Source: Pseudarthrobacter polychromogenes (GTDB lineage Bacteria > Actinomycetota > Actinomycetes > Actinomycetales > Micrococcaceae). From it: 64,000 bases of DNA. This document shows positions 51,343-60,777 of the stretch, piece by piece; position 1 is the stretch's first letter, and each line of letters begins with the position of its first letter. The translations under genes were made by a program, and so were the position numbers. Below the pieces are notes generated by a model, which did not search any database, was not told where the DNA came from, and was given only the letters and a program-made list of their open reading frames with translations. The stretch lies in the NCBI RefSeq assembly GCF_014644495.1, contig NZ_BMKU01000001.1, positions 124,001 to 188,000 of the forward strand, read 5' to 3'.

Positions 51343-51969
51343 TTACGTTTCAGGCTGCCCGTCTCCGGCCGCCGTGATGCGCTTGGCGATCCGCTGCGCT
51401 GTGGCGCTGTCCGGTCCCGGGGAGGGCACGAACACAGCCTCGCGGTAGTAGCGGAGCTCGTCAATGGAGTCCTTGATGTCCCCCAGGGCGCGGTGCCCGC
51501 CCTTCTTCGCCGGCGACTGGAAGTAGGCTCGGGCGAACCAGCGGCGCGAAAGCTCCTTGATGGTGCTGACGTCAATCACCCTGTAGTGCAGGTGCTCCAC
51601 TACTGCGGGCATGTCGCGGGACAGGAACACCCGGTCGGTCCCCACGGAGTTGCCGCCCAGCGGTGCCTTGCGGGGGTCCGGGACCCATTTGGAGATGTAT
51701 TCCATGACGGCGGCCTCGGCCTCGGCCATTGTCTTGCCGTGGGGGAGTTCCTTAAGGAGCCCGGACTTCGTGTGCATGTCCCGGACAAAGTCGTTCATCT
51801 GGGCCAGCGCGGCGTCATCGGGTTTGATGACCACATCGACGCCGTCGCCAAGGATGTTCAGTTCCGAATCGGTAACCAGGGCCGCCACCTCGATCAGGGC
51901 ATCGTTCTTGATGTCCAGACCGGTCATTTCACAGTCGATCCAGACGATTCGTTCGTTAGATATAGGCAC
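51343..51969 (-). CDS. orn: Oligoribonuclease
   Basis: 208 residues. DEDDh exonuclease: WIDCEMTGLD, IEVAALVTDSELNIL, RVIDVSTIKELSRRW and GGHRALGDIKDSIDEL. Degrades 2-5 nt RNA to mononucleotides, essential in many actinobacteria. Confidence 0.92.
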   Translation of the reverse strand: MPISNERIVWIDCEMTGLDIKNDALIEVAALVTDSELNILGDGVDVVIKPDDAALAQMNDFVRDMHTKSGLLKELPHGKTMAEAEAAVMEYISKWVPDPRKAPLGGNSVGTDRVFLSRDMPAVVEHLHYRVIDVSTIKELSRRWFARAYFQSPAKKGGHRALGDIKDSIDELRYYREAVFVPSPGPDSATAQRIAKRITAAGDGQPET

Positions 51970-52119
51970 CGGACCAGCCTACCGTTTCACCTCCCGGCCA
52001 CCGGCCGGTGCTAGGATTTCGGAGACGCGGCGGGTCGTGCCGCTCCCGTGGTGACGCGCCCCGGCCGGTTCCATCCCGCCAGGCGGAACCGCAAACGAGA
52101 AAGATTGGACGTTCCTGAG

Positions 52120-53676
52120 ATGACGGCGCCTGTGCCTGCGACGAGGGAGACGGCGGCCGCCGCTACTGCCGCAGCGGGCGGTGCGGAAGTGGATAATCCC
52201 CGTTCGCCGCTCCTTGCCGGATTCGTGGGCTCCATGTTCATGCTGATCGGATCCCTGGGCGTGGGCTGGCTGGCTCCGGTTTCGGAACTCCGCCGGATGC
52301 CGTTGTTCATCTGGATGCGTGCTGAAGCTGCCGGCGTGGCCCTTTCCATCATCCTGCTGGCCGTCGGCGGCATGCTCCTGGTGCGCGCCTGGCTCAGGCT
52401 CGGGCAGAGGGTGCGTGTGTGGGGCGTCGAGGCACGCAAAGCCACCCTGATGGCTGTCGTGGCATGGGGGTTGCCCATGATGTTTAGCGTGCCCCTCTTC
52501 AGCCGGGACGTCTACGCCTACATCGGGCAGGGCCGGCTGATGGTGGAGGGCTTCAACCCGTACGAGAACGGCATCTCGGCACTGTCCAACTACTTCCAGC
52601 TGGGCGCGGACAAGATGTGGACCGAAGCCCCCGTTCCTTACGGCCAGCTCTTTTTGTGGATCGAGCAGTTCGTCGTCTGGTCCACCAACGTCCAGCCCGA
52701 GGCCAGCGTGATGCTGTTCCGCCTGGTGGCGCTTGCAGGAGTTGTGCTGTGCGTTATCTACGTTCCCAAGCTCGCTGAGCTCCACGGCGTCAACCCGCAC
52801 CGTGCCCTGTGGCTGACTGCCGCCAACCCGCTGTTCCTGACGAACTTCATCGCCAGCGTCCACAACGACGCCCTGATGATCGGACTGGCACTGGCCGGAC
52901 TCTATTACTCCGCCACCCACAGGGTTGTCCGCGGCGTTGTCCTGGTGACCCTCTCCATCGCCATAAAGCCCATCACCATCGTGTTCCTGCCGTTCATTGG
53001 GCTTCTGTGGGCGGGCAAGGACGCGGGCTGGGTCCGGAAGTTCACGTTCTGGGGCCTGACGGCAGCGCTAAGCCTGGGCATCCTGGCCGCGATGAGCCTG
53101 GTCAACGGTTTCGGCTTCGGCTGGATCAATGGACTCTCAGCCCCGGGGAGCATCTCCATCTGGTACGCGCCTGTGGGGCTGATCGGCATGGTGGTCGCCT
53201 CGCTGGCCAACTCGTTCGGACTCGACGGTGCCACCCTGGCAGGTTTTGTGTCCGACGCCGGGAAGCTGCTTGCCGTGGGTGTCATCGCCTGGCAGATCTT
53301 CCGCGGGGACCATGACCGGCTGATCCGCCGCCTCACCCTTGCCTTTGCCGCCGTGGTCCTGCTGGCTCCCATGATCCAGTCCTGGTACGTCGTCTGGCTG
53401 ATACCGCTCTTCGCCGTTACCGGCATCAGGAACGACTGGCAGGTCAAAGCGCTCTACTTTGTTGTCTCCTTCTTCATGATCTATGCCATTTCGGACCAGC
53501 TGGAAGTCTTCCCCTACCTGCAGACCGAGGACCTGGGATTTGCGCTCGCCCTGGCACGCGTGGCCGCGGCCGTGACCGGCCTGCTCTTCGGCCTGTACCT
53601 GATTTTCTGGGATCCGCGCACCCGCCGGCTGTTCCGCAAGACCCACGGGAACGTCGTCGAACGCCCCGTTATATAG
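52120..53676 (+). CDS. Polyprenol-phosphomannose-dependent alpha-mannosyltransferase (GT-C)
   Basis: 518 residues from ATG 52120; about 13 membrane helices. GT-C signature FSRDVYAYIGQGRLMVEGFN with Asp-based catalytic loop, followed by PYGQLFLWIEQFVVW and HNDALMIGLALAGLY. Similar to MptA/MptB enzymes that build alpha-1,6-mannan cores of lipomannan-type glycans. Overlaps the convergent alkylation-repair gene by 8 bases. Confidence 0.8.
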   Translation: MTAPVPATRETAAAATAAAGGAEVDNPRSPLLAGFVGSMFMLIGSLGVGWLAPVSELRRMPLFIWMRAEAAGVALSIILLAVGGMLLVRAWLRLGQRVRVWGVEARKATLMAVVAWGLPMMFSVPLFSRDVYAYIGQGRLMVEGFNPYENGISALSNYFQLGADKMWTEAPVPYGQLFLWIEQFVVWSTNVQPEASVMLFRLVALAGVVLCVIYVPKLAELHGVNPHRALWLTAANPLFLTNFIASVHNDALMIGLALAGLYYSATHRVVRGVVLVTLSIAIKPITIVFLPFIGLLWAGKDAGWVRKFTFWGLTAALSLGILAAMSLVNGFGFGWINGLSAPGSISIWYAPVGLIGMVVASLANSFGLDGATLAGFVSDAGKLLAVGVIAWQIFRGDHDRLIRRLTLAFAAVVLLAPMIQSWYVVWLIPLFAVTGIRNDWQVKALYFVVSFFMIYAISDQLEVFPYLQTEDLGFALALARVAAAVTGLLFGLYLIFWDPRTRRLFRKTHGNVVERPVI

Positions 53677-54373
53677 CCGGCGCCAGGTGGCGGACCGCCT
53701 CCCTTCGGCTCAGGGGACTCATGGCTGCGGCGTGTCCAGCCACAAAGGCGGCCACCCACCCAGGGTCCGTTTTGCCGTACTCGCGCAGTGCCCAGCCTAT
53801 GGCCTTCCGGATGAAGAACTCCTGGTCCGCCAGGTTCGCTTCCACAACGCGCGCCAGCAGCACGGGATCAGTTGCGGCCTTCGCCTTGAGCTACGACAGG
53901 ATGGCGGCCCGCCGGATCCAGAAGTCCGGATCGGTGCTCCAGCGGAGCAGCACGCCCGTCATCTCCGCCCGGTTGGCCTGGAGAAGCCCGCACAGCCGTC
54001 CAGCCGTGCCGTCCACAAAATCCCACCAGGCGCCACTGCGGATGAATTCCTCGTAGACCGGCAGCATGCCCATGTCCCCGGCAGCCAGTCGGTTGGCAGT
54101 CAGGTCGATTGCTGCATACCGTTCCTCCCGCGCAGTTGCGCCGCGCCACAGCTCCAGGGCAGTGGCACGGAGCTGGCCCGGCGACTCGAAGGGGGCCCCG
54201 GCGGCCGCAGTTGACGCGATTCGGCGCACCTCGGGCACGCGCACTCCGAGGCAGGGCATCGTGGACTTCATGTAGGCCCTCGCACCGGCTCCCCTCACGG
54301 GATCGGACCGTTCCTGCAGCGCCATGCGGATGGCAGAGAGCACCCGGACATTCACCGCGTCCCTATGGTTCAT
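53669..54373 (-). pseudogene. AlkD-like DNA alkylation repair gene with in-frame amber
   Basis: 235 codons from ATG 54373. HEAT-repeat glycosylase: SDPVRGAGARAYMKSTMPCL, WWDFVDGTAGRLCG, then after the stop ADQEFFIRKAIGWALREYGK. A TAG at 53891-53893 splits it (RRAAILS-TAG-LKAKAATDP); the frame is otherwise intact both sides, so a CAG-to-TAG change of a Gln codon is the simplest reading. AlkD flips out alkylated bases. Could also be a sequencing error. Confidence 0.8.
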
Positions 54374-54457
54374 GGTGCAACTGTAGCCAGCACGGGGGAG
54401 CGGCAGAGCAAGTGCGGCGTTGCTGCTGGAGGAGATCTGCGCAGGTGCGCTAGGCTG

Positions 54458-54469
54458 GTTAGCGCTAAC
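54458..54469 (+). promoter_or_regulatory. LacI-type operator
   Basis: GTTAGCGCTAAC, perfect 12-bp palindrome with central GCGC, upstream of the aldose epimerase gene (start 54497). Fits a LacI-family site, possibly for the regulator at 56172. Confidence 0.6.
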
Positions 54470-54496
54470 AAGAACGTCCCTGCCCTGAGGATTTCC

Positions 54497-55399
54497 ATGC
54501 CATCCACGGAACACAGTATTGCCAGCGGCCCCTACACTGCGCTCGTCACAACCCGCGGGGGCGCGCTGCGGGAGTTGCGGCACCGGGGACGGGATCTCGT
54601 GGTGGGTTTTGGTCCGGAGGGGCGGATCCCCGACTACCGCGGAGTCATCTGCGTGCCGTGGCCCAACCGGCTGGCGGACGGCAGGTACACCTACGCCGGC
54701 AAGGACTTCGAAGCTGTGATCAACGAGCCCGAGCGCGGCTCCGCACTGCACGGGCTCGCCACCGGGCAGGACTGGGAGCTGCGGCAGGCAGCCGCGGACT
54801 CGGTGGTGCTGGCCTGCAGGATCGGCGCCGGCCGGCACTACCCGTCCGACCTGGAGGTCTCCGTGACCTATTCGCTGGGTCCTGGCGGGCTGCGCAGCAC
54901 GGTGAGCACGGTGAATGTTGGACAGGCCACCGCCCCCTACGGAGTGTGCCCCCATCCGTACCTGGTGGCAGGGCAAGGGAAACTGGATGACTGGACCCTG
55001 GAACTGCCGGCACACGAATTCCTGGAGGTGACGCCGGACAGGCTCCGCCCAACAGGCATGAAGAGCGTGGAACGGCACGAATTCGACTTCCGCAGCCCCC
55101 GCCGGCTTGGTTCCCTGAAGATCGACCACGCCTTCACCGGGATCTCCCGGGACAAACAGGGGGTGGCCCGCGTCCGGGTACAGGACCCGGCGGGAACGGG
55201 CGTGGAACTGGAATGGGGTGCCGAGTGGCCATGGGTGCAAATCCACACCGCCGACAAACCCGTGGGTCCGGACCGCCTGGGACTGGCCGTCGAGCCCATG
55301 ACCTGCCCGCCGGACGCCTTCAACTCAGGCACTGACCTGCTCCACCTCACGCCCGGGGAGTCGCACGCGGCGTCCTGGACCATCCGGGCACTCGGCTAG
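54497..55399 (+). CDS. Aldose 1-epimerase family protein
   Basis: 300 residues from ATG 54497 (TGAGGA five bases upstream). Galactose-mutarotase fold: VCPHPYLV (His), AVEPMTCPPDAFN (Glu) and HGLATGQDWEL. Interconverts sugar anomers. Its operator palindrome links it to the sugar operon on the right. Confidence 0.85.
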   Translation: MPSTEHSIASGPYTALVTTRGGALRELRHRGRDLVVGFGPEGRIPDYRGVICVPWPNRLADGRYTYAGKDFEAVINEPERGSALHGLATGQDWELRQAAADSVVLACRIGAGRHYPSDLEVSVTYSLGPGGLRSTVSTVNVGQATAPYGVCPHPYLVAGQGKLDDWTLELPAHEFLEVTPDRLRPTGMKSVERHEFDFRSPRRLGSLKIDHAFTGISRDKQGVARVRVQDPAGTGVELEWGAEWPWVQIHTADKPVGPDRLGLAVEPMTCPPDAFNSGTDLLHLTPGESHAASWTIRALG

Positions 55400-56169
55400 T
55401 CCCGGCCGCCTGCCGCGGAAGGCGGGGAGGCCCAGCCCGCTCGTTCCAGCCAGGCGGCGCACAGCCGCGTCCACTGGTCCGGCCCCGGTTCCTCCGCCGC
55501 GAGGCCAAGGCCATGGCGCCCGCGGGGAAAAACGTGCAGTTCAGCAGGAACGCCGGCCCGCATGAGTGCCCCCGCGTAGTCCAGGCTGTGGCTGGCCGGG
55601 ACGGCCGCGTCATCCGCAGTGTGCCAGACGAACGCCGGAGGGGTTGCTGCCGTCACGTTCCGTTCTGCGGAGAGTTCATCAAGAAGGTCCGACGACGGCG
55701 CGCTGCCAAGGAGGTTGTCCACCGACCCCTGGTGCACGGACTGCGTATAGGACACTACGGGGTAGCACAGCACGGCCAGGTCCGGGACAGCTTCCGGCAC
55801 GTCCAGGCGGGCGCTTCCGGTTGACGTGGATGTGGACAGCGTGGCGGCAAGGTGCCCGCCGGCGGAAAAGCCGAGGACGCCCACCCGGTCCGGATCCACT
55901 GCGAGGCCGTGGGATCCGTTGCGGATATGCAGCATGGCCTCCTTGGCGTCCTCCAGGGGTGCCGGGTGCCGGTCAGGTGCCACGCGGTACCTCAGCACGA
56001 ACGCGTGGATACCCAGGGCGGCGAGCCACTCGCCCACAGGCTCGGCTTCGTGGTCGGCCTGGCGGGCATAGCCGCCGCCGGGCAGGATCAGGATGGCCGG
56101 ACTGGTCCCTCCCGCACCCCGGCTACCGGCCGGGTGATGGGCTGGGATGCTCGTCAGTGCGGACTTCAT
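55396..56169 (-). CDS. Alpha/beta hydrolase, acetyl-esterase type
   Basis: 257 residues. LILPGGGYARQADHEAEPVG (oxyanion GGG), nucleophile GFSAGGHLAA (Ser ~110), Asp in HTADDAAVP and His in PRGRHGLGLA. Related to BD-FAE/xylan acetylesterases. Starts two bases after the LacI gene and probably shares its transcript. Confidence 0.85.
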   Translation of the reverse strand: MKSALTSIPAHHPAGSRGAGGTSPAILILPGGGYARQADHEAEPVGEWLAALGIHAFVLRYRVAPDRHPAPLEDAKEAMLHIRNGSHGLAVDPDRVGVLGFSAGGHLAATLSTSTSTGSARLDVPEAVPDLAVLCYPVVSYTQSVHQGSVDNLLGSAPSSDLLDELSAERNVTAATPPAFVWHTADDAAVPASHSLDYAGALMRAGVPAELHVFPRGRHGLGLAAEEPGPDQWTRLCAAWLERAGWASPPSAAGGRD

Positions 56170-56171
56170 TC

Positions 56172-57260
56172 CTAGGCCACCGCCTCGGTGCTGCGCCGAA
56201 GCGTAACTTCACCTGTGACGGTCGGCTGTTCTTCGTCCTCGTCTGCATCGTTGCCGCCGGAAAGGCGGGCCGTAGCCCGGGTTGCAAGCCGGCCGATTTC
56301 CTCCAGCGGCAGCCGCACGGTGGAGAGTGCCGGGCGGAAGTCCCGCAGAGTTTCGATGTCGTCGAAGCCGGCGATGGTGGCGTCCCTGGGTATCCGAAGC
56401 CCTTCAGCGCGCAGTGCCGCCGAGGCGCCGATGGCCATGACGTCATTAACGGCGAAGATGCACAGCTTGGGGGCCGCGGCTTCCCCGCCCCCGGACGCGC
56501 CGGCCTTGATCCTGGCCGCCAGCTGGAGGCCGGCTTCATAGCCGCCCGCGCGGTTGAAGGCCGTGCGCAGGATCTCGGCGGGTGCGCGGCCTGCCCGGGC
56601 CAGGCCTTCCTGGAAGCCACGGATCCGGTCGTCGGACGTGAGGAGGCCTTCCGGGCCGCCGATAATGACGAAATCTCCGTCCCGGCCGGCAGCGAGTTCA
56701 CCTGCCAGGGCCCCCGCGAGCTCCTGGTTGGGCACAGCCACTACGTGATAGCCCTCGGCGGCGGTGGCACCGACCACAGCGTGGCCCACGACGGCTACCC
56801 TGCCGCCGTTGCGGCAGTACCGGTCAAGCTCCGCCGCGAGTTCAGTGTTGTCGTCCTGGTCCTCTGTCCGGCACGAGCGGGATCCCGCAATGACGATCGA
56901 GTCGGCACGCCGGGCAGCGAAGGCTGCAACGGCTTCGCGCTCCTCGCCGGGGGCCCCGCCGGTGGTGGCCAGGAGCACCATCTTGCGCTGCTCCCGGGCG
57001 GCAGCCTGGACGCCCCTGGCTATGGCTGCGAAATAGGGGTCGGCGATGTCGTGGACGATCAGGCCGATGAGGCCCGAGCTGGATTTCGCGAGCCCCTGGG
57101 CCTGGGCATTGGGAATGTACCCCAGGGATTCGGCCGCCTGGCGCACCCGGTCCGCGATGTCCTTGCCCGGCTTGCGTGCCGAGCCGTTCAACACCCGGGA
57201 CGCGGTGGCGGGGGAGACCCCGGCCAGCCGGGCCACCTCGGTAAGGGTACTTGCAGCCAC
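56172..57260 (-). CDS. LacI-family regulator
   Basis: 362 residues. N-terminal HTH and hinge: LTEVARLAGVSPATASRVLN, then periplasmic-binding-like effector domain. Divergent from the Gfo/Idh operon with two LacI-type operators between them, so it most likely represses that operon and itself. Confidence 0.9.
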   Translation of the reverse strand: MAASTLTEVARLAGVSPATASRVLNGSARKPGKDIADRVRQAAESLGYIPNAQAQGLAKSSSGLIGLIVHDIADPYFAAIARGVQAAAREQRKMVLLATTGGAPGEEREAVAAFAARRADSIVIAGSRSCRTEDQDDNTELAAELDRYCRNGGRVAVVGHAVVGATAAEGYHVVAVPNQELAGALAGELAAGRDGDFVIIGGPEGLLTSDDRIRGFQEGLARAGRAPAEILRTAFNRAGGYEAGLQLAARIKAGASGGGEAAAPKLCIFAVNDVMAIGASAALRAEGLRIPRDATIAGFDDIETLRDFRPALSTVRLPLEEIGRLATRATARLSGGNDADEDEEQPTVTGEVTLRRSTEAVA

Positions 57261-57324
57261 AGGATCTCCTGGATAACGGGGGCCAATAAGGGGTCACAAC
57301 ATTATGGCAGTTTGAAGTTCTTCC

Positions 57325-57388
57325 GGAAAGCGCTTGCCAACTGTTACCCCCTCGTGCATCATTGTCGTAGTGGGAATGCGCTTTCCCA
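57325..57388. promoter_or_regulatory. Two LacI-type operators in the divergent region
   Basis: GGAAAGCGCTTGCC (57325-57338) and TGGGAATGCGCTTTCCCA (57371-57388; palindromic apart from one central pair). Both sit between the LacI gene and the Gfo/Idh operon. Confidence 0.7.
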
Positions 57389-57429
57389 GACCAGCTTGAG
57401 TACAACTGCTCACTCACCGTGGAGGACAC

Positions 57430-58599
57430 ATGGGCTTCGAAACAAAAACCATCCGCATCGCCATGAACGGCATCACCGGACGGATGGGCTACCGCCAGCA
57501 CCTGCTGCGGTCCATCCTTCCCATCCGCGATGCAGGCGGATTCACCCTGGAAGACGGCACCCGCGTCCAGGTTGAACCCATCCTCGTGGGCCGGAACGAA
57601 GCCAAGATCCGCGAACTCGCCGAAAAGCATAAGGTCGCTGAATGGACCACGGACCTGGAATCGGTCATCAACGATCCCACCGTGGATGTCATCTTCGACG
57701 CCTCCATGACCAGCCTCCGCGCAGCCACCCTGAAGAAGGCAATGCTCGCCGGAAAGCACATCTTCACCGAGAAGCCCACGGCGGAAACCCTTGAAGAGGC
57801 CATCGAACTTGCCCGCATCGGCAAGGAAGCCGGTGTCACGGCCGGCGTCGTGCACGACAAGCTGTACCTGCCCGGCCTGGTCAAGCTGCGCCGCCTGGTG
57901 GACGAAGGCTTCTTCGGCCGCATCCTTTCCATCCGCGGGGAGTTCGGCTACTGGGTCTTCGAAGGCGACATCCAGGCCGCGCAGCGCCCCTCCTGGAACT
58001 ACCGCAAGGAAGACGGCGGTGGAATGACCACTGACATGTTCTGCCACTGGAATTACGTCCTTGAGGGCATCATCGGCAAGGTCAAGAGCGTCAACGCCAA
58101 GACCGCCACCCACATCCCGGCGCGCTGGGACGAGGCAGGCAAGGAATACAAGGCCACGGCGGATGACGCCTCCTACGGCATCTTCGAGCTCGAGACCCCG
58201 GGCGGCGACGAAGTCATCGGCCAGATCAACTCGTCCTGGGCAGTGCGCGTCTACCGCGATGAACTGGTGGAGTTCCAGGTTGACGGTACCCACGGCTCCG
58301 CCGTCGCAGGCCTGAACAAGTGCGTCGCCCAGCAGCGCGCCCACACCCCCAAGCCGGTCTGGAACCCGGACCTGCCCGTCACCGAGTCCTTCCGCGACCA
58401 GTGGCAGGAAGTCCCGGCCAATGCCGAGCTGGACAACGGCTTCAAGCTGCAGTGGGAAGAATTCCTCCGCGACGTCGTCGCCGGCCGCGAGCACCGCTTC
58501 GGGCTGCTTTCCGCCGCCCGCGGCGTCCAGCTTGCCGAGCTCGGCCTGAAGTCCAACGATGAACGCCGCACCCTCGACATCCCGGAGATCACCCTCTAA
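57430..58599 (+). CDS. Gfo/Idh/MocA-family oxidoreductase
   Basis: 389 residues. Starts at AGGACAC-ATG. Rossmann domain opens with IRIAMNGITGRMGYRQH, then DVIFDASMTSLRAATLKKAM and GKHIFTEKPTAETLEEA (EKP motif), and a C-terminal substrate domain. NAD(P)-dependent sugar or cyclitol oxidation. Forms a tight operon with the DUF993 and isomerase genes (TAATG overlap). Confidence 0.85.
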   Translation: MGFETKTIRIAMNGITGRMGYRQHLLRSILPIRDAGGFTLEDGTRVQVEPILVGRNEAKIRELAEKHKVAEWTTDLESVINDPTVDVIFDASMTSLRAATLKKAMLAGKHIFTEKPTAETLEEAIELARIGKEAGVTAGVVHDKLYLPGLVKLRRLVDEGFFGRILSIRGEFGYWVFEGDIQAAQRPSWNYRKEDGGGMTTDMFCHWNYVLEGIIGKVKSVNAKTATHIPARWDEAGKEYKATADDASYGIFELETPGGDEVIGQINSSWAVRVYRDELVEFQVDGTHGSAVAGLNKCVAQQRAHTPKPVWNPDLPVTESFRDQWQEVPANAELDNGFKLQWEEFLRDVVAGREHRFGLLSAARGVQLAELGLKSNDERRTLDIPEITL

Positions 58600-59813
58600 T
58601 GACCTCGCTCATCCTTCCCTCCCACGACGGCGGCACCCGCGAATACCGGCTGCAGGGCGGCACCTCCTGGGCCCGCCCCACCGCCCCGCTGACTGCCCGG
58701 CGTGCCTACGCTGCCGCGCACGTCATCCCGGAAGTCCTCGCTGACAACACCCCCGGCGCCCCAGCCCGGCTCGACTGGGACGCAACCATGGCCTACCGCC
58801 ATGAGCTGTGGTCCTACGGGCTCGGCGTGGCAGATGCCATGGACACCGCCCAGCGGGGCATGGGCCTTGACTGGGCAGCCACCCAGCAGCTCATCAAGCG
58901 GACAGGCGTCGAGGCAGCCTCGGTGGTCTCAGCCGGAAACGCGGCGACAGCCGGGAAGTCGGTCCGGGACCTGGTCTCCTGCGGCGCCGGCACGGACCAG
59001 CTGGACATCGACTCCCTGCCGGCCGGCGAAGCCGGCATCAAGGCCGTGCTTGAGGCCTACCGCGAACAGATCGCCGTGATCACCGAAGCCGGCCCCAAGG
59101 TCATCCTGATGGCCTCGCGTGCCCTGGCCAAGGTTGCCAACGGCCCTGACGACTACCTGAAGGTCTACTCCACCCTGCTGCAGGAAGTGGACCAGCCGGT
59201 GATCCTCCACTGGCTTGGCACCATGTTTGATCCCGCCCTGGCCGGCTACTGGGGTTCGGACGATGTCGCAACCGCCACCGGGACATTCCTGGGCCTCATC
59301 AAGGACCATGCGGACAAGGTGGACGGCGTCAAGGTCTCCCTGCTGGATGCCGGCCATGAGGTTGCCCTCCGCGCGGCCCTCCCCGACGGCGTCCGCCTCT
59401 ACACCGGCGACGACTTCAACTACCCCGAACTGATCGACGGCGACGGCACCCACCACTCGGACGCCCTCCTGGGCATCTTCGCAGCCATCTACCCGGCCGC
59501 CTCGGTTGCACTGCAGAACTACGACGCCGGCAACGCCGCCAAGGCACGCGAAATCCTGGACTCCACGCGGGAACTGGGCAAGCACATCTTCAGTGCCCCC
59601 ACGTTCTACTACAAGACCGGTATCGCGTTTATGTCCTGGCTCAACGGCAGGCAGCCCGGCTTCCAGATGGTGGGCGGCCTGCACTCCGGCCGGTCCGTGT
59701 GCCACCTTGCCCGGACCTTCGAACTGGCGGACCGGGCCGGCCTGCTGAGGGACCCCGCACTGGCTGCGTTCCGGATATCCGACTACCTGCGGATCAACGG
59801 GGTGGGCGTGTGA
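58599..59813 (+). CDS. DUF993 family protein, aldolase-like
   Basis: 404 residues; long TIM-barrel-like protein with YREQIAVITEAGPKVILMAS, LHWLGTMFDPALAGYWGSDD, and FLGLIKDHADKVDGVKVSLL, which carries a Lys at the end of a strand (DGVKVSL), reminiscent of dihydrodipicolinate-synthase-type aldolases. Second gene of the operon. Reaction unknown to me. Confidence 0.8.
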   Translation: MTSLILPSHDGGTREYRLQGGTSWARPTAPLTARRAYAAAHVIPEVLADNTPGAPARLDWDATMAYRHELWSYGLGVADAMDTAQRGMGLDWAATQQLIKRTGVEAASVVSAGNAATAGKSVRDLVSCGAGTDQLDIDSLPAGEAGIKAVLEAYREQIAVITEAGPKVILMASRALAKVANGPDDYLKVYSTLLQEVDQPVILHWLGTMFDPALAGYWGSDDVATATGTFLGLIKDHADKVDGVKVSLLDAGHEVALRAALPDGVRLYTGDDFNYPELIDGDGTHHSDALLGIFAAIYPAASVALQNYDAGNAAKAREILDSTRELGKHIFSAPTFYYKTGIAFMSWLNGRQPGFQMVGGLHSGRSVCHLARTFELADRAGLLRDPALAAFRISDYLRINGVGV

Positions 59814-60658
59814 CCAGCACTTCAGATTTCGCGCGCCTCTCCATCAACAGCGCCACCACCAAGAAGTGGACCCTCGCCCAGGTGGTAGACGGCTGCGTCA
59901 ACGCCGGGATCCCCGCCATCGGTCCCTGGCGCGACCGCGTGGAGGAAGCCGGCCTGGACAAGGCGGCCCGCCTGATCAAGGACGCCGGCCTTCGCGTTTC
60001 CTCCCTGTGCCGGGGCGGATTCCTCACCGCGCCGGACGCGGAGGGGCAGGCCGCGGCACTCGCGGACAACCGGGCGGCCATCCTGGAAGCCGTCGCGCTG
60101 GACACCCGGGAGCTGTTCCTGGTGGTCGGCGGGCTGGCTCCGGGGGAGAAGGACGTGGTGGCTGCACGCCGTCGGGTCGCGGACCGCCTGGCAGACCTGG
60201 TCCCCTTCGCAGAGGAGAACGGGGTCCGCCTGGTCCTGGAGCCGCTGCACCCGATGTACGCCGCGGACCGTGCCCTGATCTCCACCCTGGGACAGGCGCT
60301 GGACCTTGCGGCACCGTTCGACGCCTCCACGGTGGGCGTCGCCGTCGACACTTTCCATGTCTGGTGGGATCCCGAACTCAAGGCGCAGATTGCACGCGCC
60401 GGCCGGGAGGACCGCATCGCTTCCTACCAGGTGTGCGACTTCAACATGCCCATCGCTGCCGATCCGCTGCTGTCCCGCGGATACATGGGCGACGGCGTGG
60501 TGGACTTCGCCACCATAGGCACCTGGGTGCGCGACGCCGGGTACACCGGTGACATCGAAGTGGAAATCTTTAGTCAGGAGATCTGGGACACGGACGGCAA
60601 CACAGTCCTGTCCACAGTGAAGGACCGCTACGCGGAGCTTGTCCTCCCGTACGCCTGA
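59810..60658 (+). CDS. Sugar phosphate isomerase/epimerase (AP endonuclease 2 fold)
   Basis: 282 residues from GTG 59810 (GTGA overlap). TIM barrel with metal-ligand pattern VLEPLHPMY (Glu), VDTFHVWWDP (Asp/His), and DIEVEIFS (Glu). Likely isomerises the sugar product of the dehydrogenase. Last gene of the operon. Confidence 0.82.
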   Translation: MTSTSDFARLSINSATTKKWTLAQVVDGCVNAGIPAIGPWRDRVEEAGLDKAARLIKDAGLRVSSLCRGGFLTAPDAEGQAAALADNRAAILEAVALDTRELFLVVGGLAPGEKDVVAARRRVADRLADLVPFAEENGVRLVLEPLHPMYAADRALISTLGQALDLAAPFDASTVGVAVDTFHVWWDPELKAQIARAGREDRIASYQVCDFNMPIAADPLLSRGYMGDGVVDFATIGTWVRDAGYTGDIEVEIFSQEIWDTDGNTVLSTVKDRYAELVLPYA

Positions 60659-60730
60659 CACGCTCTGGATCTCCTGTCCAGACCGCGGGCTCCTGCTAAC
60701 GTCACGGCAGGAGCCTGCGCCCCACCAAAA

Positions 60731-60760
60731 AGACCCGGACCGCGTGCGCGGTCCGGGTCT
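60731..60760. terminator. Bidirectional terminator
   Basis: 12-bp stem AGACCCGGACCG/CGGTCCGGGTCT, loop CGTGCG, with TTTTCC on the plus side and TTTTT on the minus side. Ends the convergent isomerase and xylB transcripts. Confidence 0.85.
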
Positions 60761-60777
60761 TTTCCATGCGCCGGGTG

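Noticed and set aside
55566-57575. 669-residue rightward ORF
   Set aside because: Runs antisense through esterase and LacI genes; no recognisable domain.
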